This document shows positions 1-7,812 of a DNA stretch of 7,812 bases, one piece after another. The DNA comes from Verrucomicrobiota bacterium (GTDB taxonomy: Bacteria > Verrucomicrobiota > Verrucomicrobiia > Opitutales > Opitutaceae). The first letter of the stretch is position 1. Each line of letters begins with the position of its first letter. Location: NCBI GenBank assembly GCA_023446735.1, contig JAEXPQ010000261.1, positions 1 to 7,812 on the forward strand, written 5' to 3'. The translations under genes and the position numbers were made by a program. Under the pieces are notes generated by a model. It saw only the letters and a list, made by a program, of their open reading frames with translations, did no database searches and was not told the origin of the DNA.

Positions 1-389
1 CGCCTGCCGTAGGCGTTGGCGATGTCGCGGCCGGGGGGGAGGCGGATGGTGCCGCCCGCCGGCGGGAGATCGTGGAGCGCGCGCTGGAAGGCGGCTTCGT
101 CTGCGCTCCAGTCGAGTGAGGTGACGAACGGGTAGTCGCGCTGGATGTCACGGAGATTCTTGTACCGTTTGGCCGCGATCCACTCGCTCACTGGGTGGGG
201 TTGACCGTCGCCGATCGCGCCGAGGAGTCGGAGATTGAGCTCGGCGGAGTCGGCGGGCGGTGCGCGGCGGGTGGTGGGGAATGCAGGCTTCGCCGGGGAC
301 TGAGGTTTCGGCGGAGCTGGCTCAGCGGAGACGTCAGAGCTCAGGGCGATGGCGACGAGGCACAGCGGGAGTAGGCGGCGCGTGAGCAC
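1..389 (-). CDS. Exported pectate-lyase-like (right-handed beta-helix) protein, 5' part
   Basis: The N-terminal 129 codons of a gene that runs off the left edge of the window. I start it at GTG (387-389), because no ATG, GTG, TTG or CTG lies in frame between the uvrA stop and this codon, and because a signal peptide begins exactly there. Residues 1-22 have a short RR n-region (4-5), a hydrophobic core (6-16) and a V-S-A signal peptidase I site (20-22). A Pro/Ala-rich linker (23-47) follows. Residues 51-62 (LNLRLLGAIGDG), then SADEAAFQRAL (95-105) and PPAGGTIRLPPG (109-120), match the N-terminal cap of the Pectate_lyase_3 / GH28-related family, where the usual pattern is a GAxGDG motif, D-D-TxAxxxAL and then GGxVxLPxG. 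About 30 extra residues separate GDG from the AAFQRAL helix. By family it should be secreted and act on a plant or algal polysaccharide, but the catalytic core is outside the window, so the substrate is unknown. There is no Shine-Dalgarno sequence. The start lies 46 bp after the uvrA stop. Confidence 0.72.
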   Translation of the reverse strand, partial: MLTRRLLPLCLVAIALSSDVSAEPAPPKPQSPAKPAFPTTRRAPPADSAELNLRLLGAIGDGQPHPVSEWIAAKRYKNLRDIQRDYPFVTSLDWSADEAAFQRALHDLPPAGGTIRLPPGRDIANAYGR

Positions 390-435
390 GAAGACGAGGG
401 AATCGAGCGCGCGAATTGGATCAAGCGCGTGAGTG

Positions 436-6600
<6,165 letters not shown>

Positions 6601-6614
6601 GTGGAGGGCGCGCA

Positions 6615-6642
6615 GGGTTATGCGATGCGGCGCGGCATGCAA
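6615..6642 (-). promoter_or_regulatory. Weak candidate promoter for uvrA
   Basis: In the 65-bp gap before uvrA the minus strand carries TTGCAT (6637-6642) and TAACCC (6615-6620), 16 bp apart, loosely resembling sigma-70 -35 and -10 boxes. The -10 match is poor. Transcription from here would leave only a few leader bases before the ATG, which would fit the absence of a Shine-Dalgarno. No LexA-like palindrome is visible in the gap. Confidence 0.15.
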
Positions 6643-6665
6643 CTCGGGCGCGATGGAGGGTCGCT

Positions 6666-7748
6666 TCAGACGGACCGGAGGCGCTCGAACAACGCGAGGT
6701 AGGCGGAGACCTGCCGCGCGGGTTCGAACTGCGTGCGCGCCCACGCGCGCGCCGCGGCGCCCATCGCTGCGCGGCGTCCCGCCTGGCCGAGCAGCTCCGC
6801 CAGCGCGGCGGTGAAGCGCGCGGTGTCTCCGGCTGGTACGAGCAGCCCAGTCTCCCGATCGCGGAACGTTTCGGCGACGCCGTCAGTGTCACCGGCGACG
6901 ACGGGCAGACCGGCGCACTGCGCCTCGACGAGGAAGTTTGGCAACGACTCGAAACCCGGCGACGAGGCGAGAGCGGCGATGCTGGCTCGGCGGTAGAACT
7001 CCACCGGGTGTCGCTGCCAGCCGTGGAACACGACGCGGTCGGCTAGGCCGGCCTGTCCGACGGCGCGCTCGCAGTTGGCGCGCTCAGGGCCGTCGCCGAC
7101 AAACTCCAGCCGCCAGGCGAGCTCGCGCGGGAGCGCAGCACAGGCGGCGAGAAGAGCGGCGTGTCCCTTGCCGGGGCGAAACTGCGCGACGTTGAGGATC
7201 ACTGGCGGTGAGGCGGGCGCCGGCTCAAGGGTGAGGAGTTCCGGAAAGAGGAGCGCGTTGGGGATCACAGTACAGCGCTCGGTCGCACCGGCCGGCGCGA
7301 CGAGGGTACGCCGGGCGAACGCGGAATTGGCGACCACATGGTGGGCTGCGCGCAAACCGCGCCGGTAGAGCCACGGAAGGGGTTTGCCCGTACGAACCGT
7401 GGCGACGACGACAGCACGGGGCACTGCGCGCCGGAGCTGCGCGGCGCGGCAGTTGGCCATGCGGCCCATGCAGAGGATGAGGTCGGGGGCGAGTTGCTGT
7501 GCCCGACGCGACAATCCCGGGGCGAACCAGTCGAGCCCAGTATCGAAAGGTTGGAGCGATTCGAGGGCGACCAGGTCGCCCGAGCGGCCGTCGAGCAGCG
7601 CGCCGCCGGGGCGAAAGGTGAACAGGGACACCGCATGGCCGCGTTCGGCGAAGGCGTCGGCGAGAAACACCGTCTGCCGTTCGGTGCCGCCGCCGCGGAG
7701 TCGGTCTTGCAGCAGGAGGATCTTCAGCGGGCGACGGACGGGGGACAT
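6666..7748 (-). CDS. Glycosyltransferase, GT4 family (GT-B fold)
   Basis: 360 residues, a normal length for the family. The N-terminal Rossmann half starts with KILLLQDRLRGGGTERQ (9-25), with the glycine-rich loop typical of GT4 enzymes. The C-terminal half has the nucleotide-sugar domain: NVAQFRPGKGH, with R191 and K194 in the positions that contact the sugar-nucleotide phosphates, and the E-x7-E motif at E267 and E275 in FESLPNFLVEA, followed by GLPVVAGDTDGVAE. It should transfer a sugar from an activated donor to a lipid- or glycan-linked acceptor, probably for lipopolysaccharide, exopolysaccharide or another envelope glycan; donor and acceptor cannot be read from sequence. There is no signal peptide or membrane segment, so it is cytosolic or peripheral on the inner membrane face. 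The ATG at 7746-7748 has no clear Shine-Dalgarno. The stop lies 65 bp before uvrA. No other polysaccharide gene is visible in the window, though more could lie upstream. Confidence 0.9.
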   Translation of the reverse strand: MSPVRRPLKILLLQDRLRGGGTERQTVFLADAFAERGHAVSLFTFRPGGALLDGRSGDLVALESLQPFDTGLDWFAPGLSRRAQQLAPDLILCMGRMANCRAAQLRRAVPRAVVVATVRTGKPLPWLYRRGLRAAHHVVANSAFARRTLVAPAGATERCTVIPNALLFPELLTLEPAPASPPVILNVAQFRPGKGHAALLAACAALPRELAWRLEFVGDGPERANCERAVGQAGLADRVVFHGWQRHPVEFYRRASIAALASSPGFESLPNFLVEAQCAGLPVVAGDTDGVAETFRDRETGLLVPAGDTARFTAALAELLGQAGRRAAMGAAARAWARTQFEPARQVSAYLALFERLRSV

Positions 7749-7812
7749 GCGAAGGAGAACGGAGCAAGAGTGGCGGCGGCTTCGCTACGGAGCGGCCGGG
7801 CGGGGTGCGGGG
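7749..7812 (-). other. Upstream edge, possibly the 3' end of another minus-strand gene
   Basis: 64 bp upstream of the glycosyltransferase. One minus-strand frame reads PAPRPAAP and stops at TAG (7785-7787), which could be the C-terminus of a preceding gene. It is too short to judge. No Shine-Dalgarno or terminator hairpin is evident here. Confidence 0.2.

Noticed and set aside
390..435. A terminator between uvrA and the beta-helix gene.
   Set aside because: No stable hairpin or T-run is visible in these 46 bp.
6601..6744. Upstream in-frame extension of uvrA by 48 residues.
   Set aside because: It overlaps the end of the glycosyltransferase gene and has no UvrA similarity; homology begins at the ATG at 6600.

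Overview
This is a GC-rich bacterial window in which every recognisable gene runs on the minus strand. The best guess for the host is a Verrucomicrobiota bacterium, perhaps Opitutaceae-like. The basis is the double-length UvrA, a layout known from Chlamydia and hence the PVC superphylum, together with high GC and start codons that lack Shine-Dalgarno sequences. This assignment is inference, because no rRNA or species marker is present.

In transcription order (high to low coordinates), 7749-7812 is the tail of an unseen upstream region. A GT4-type glycosyltransferase (6666-7748) comes next, then a giant tandem UvrA of 2054 residues (436-6600). Last is the 5' part of an exported pectate-lyase-like beta-helix protein (389 down to the window edge). 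The gaps are short (65 and 46 bp). The three genes have unrelated functions (envelope glycosylation, nucleotide excision repair, polysaccharide degradation), so any co-transcription looks incidental.

UvrA holds two complete UvrA copies in one chain: four Walker A motifs, four LSGGE signatures, four Walker B motifs and two intact C4 zinc modules. In effect it is a covalently linked UvrA dimer. Both copies lack the first CxxC of the N-terminal zinc module, and the fourth Walker B reads LEEP instead of LDEP.

The most striking signal is inside uvrA. Six in-frame low-complexity segments, about 246 codons in total, interrupt otherwise conserved UvrA sequence at linkers and loops. They carry eight tandem arrays built from several different sequences, all with a 7-bp unit. 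Three segments also carry copies of a small hairpin whose stem shows one C-G to T-A covariation. One 117-bp segment has heptameric, imperfect terminal inverted repeats. I read this as repeated invasion of an essential-type repair gene by a family of short, frame-neutral heptamer/hairpin elements that were kept open by the reading frame.
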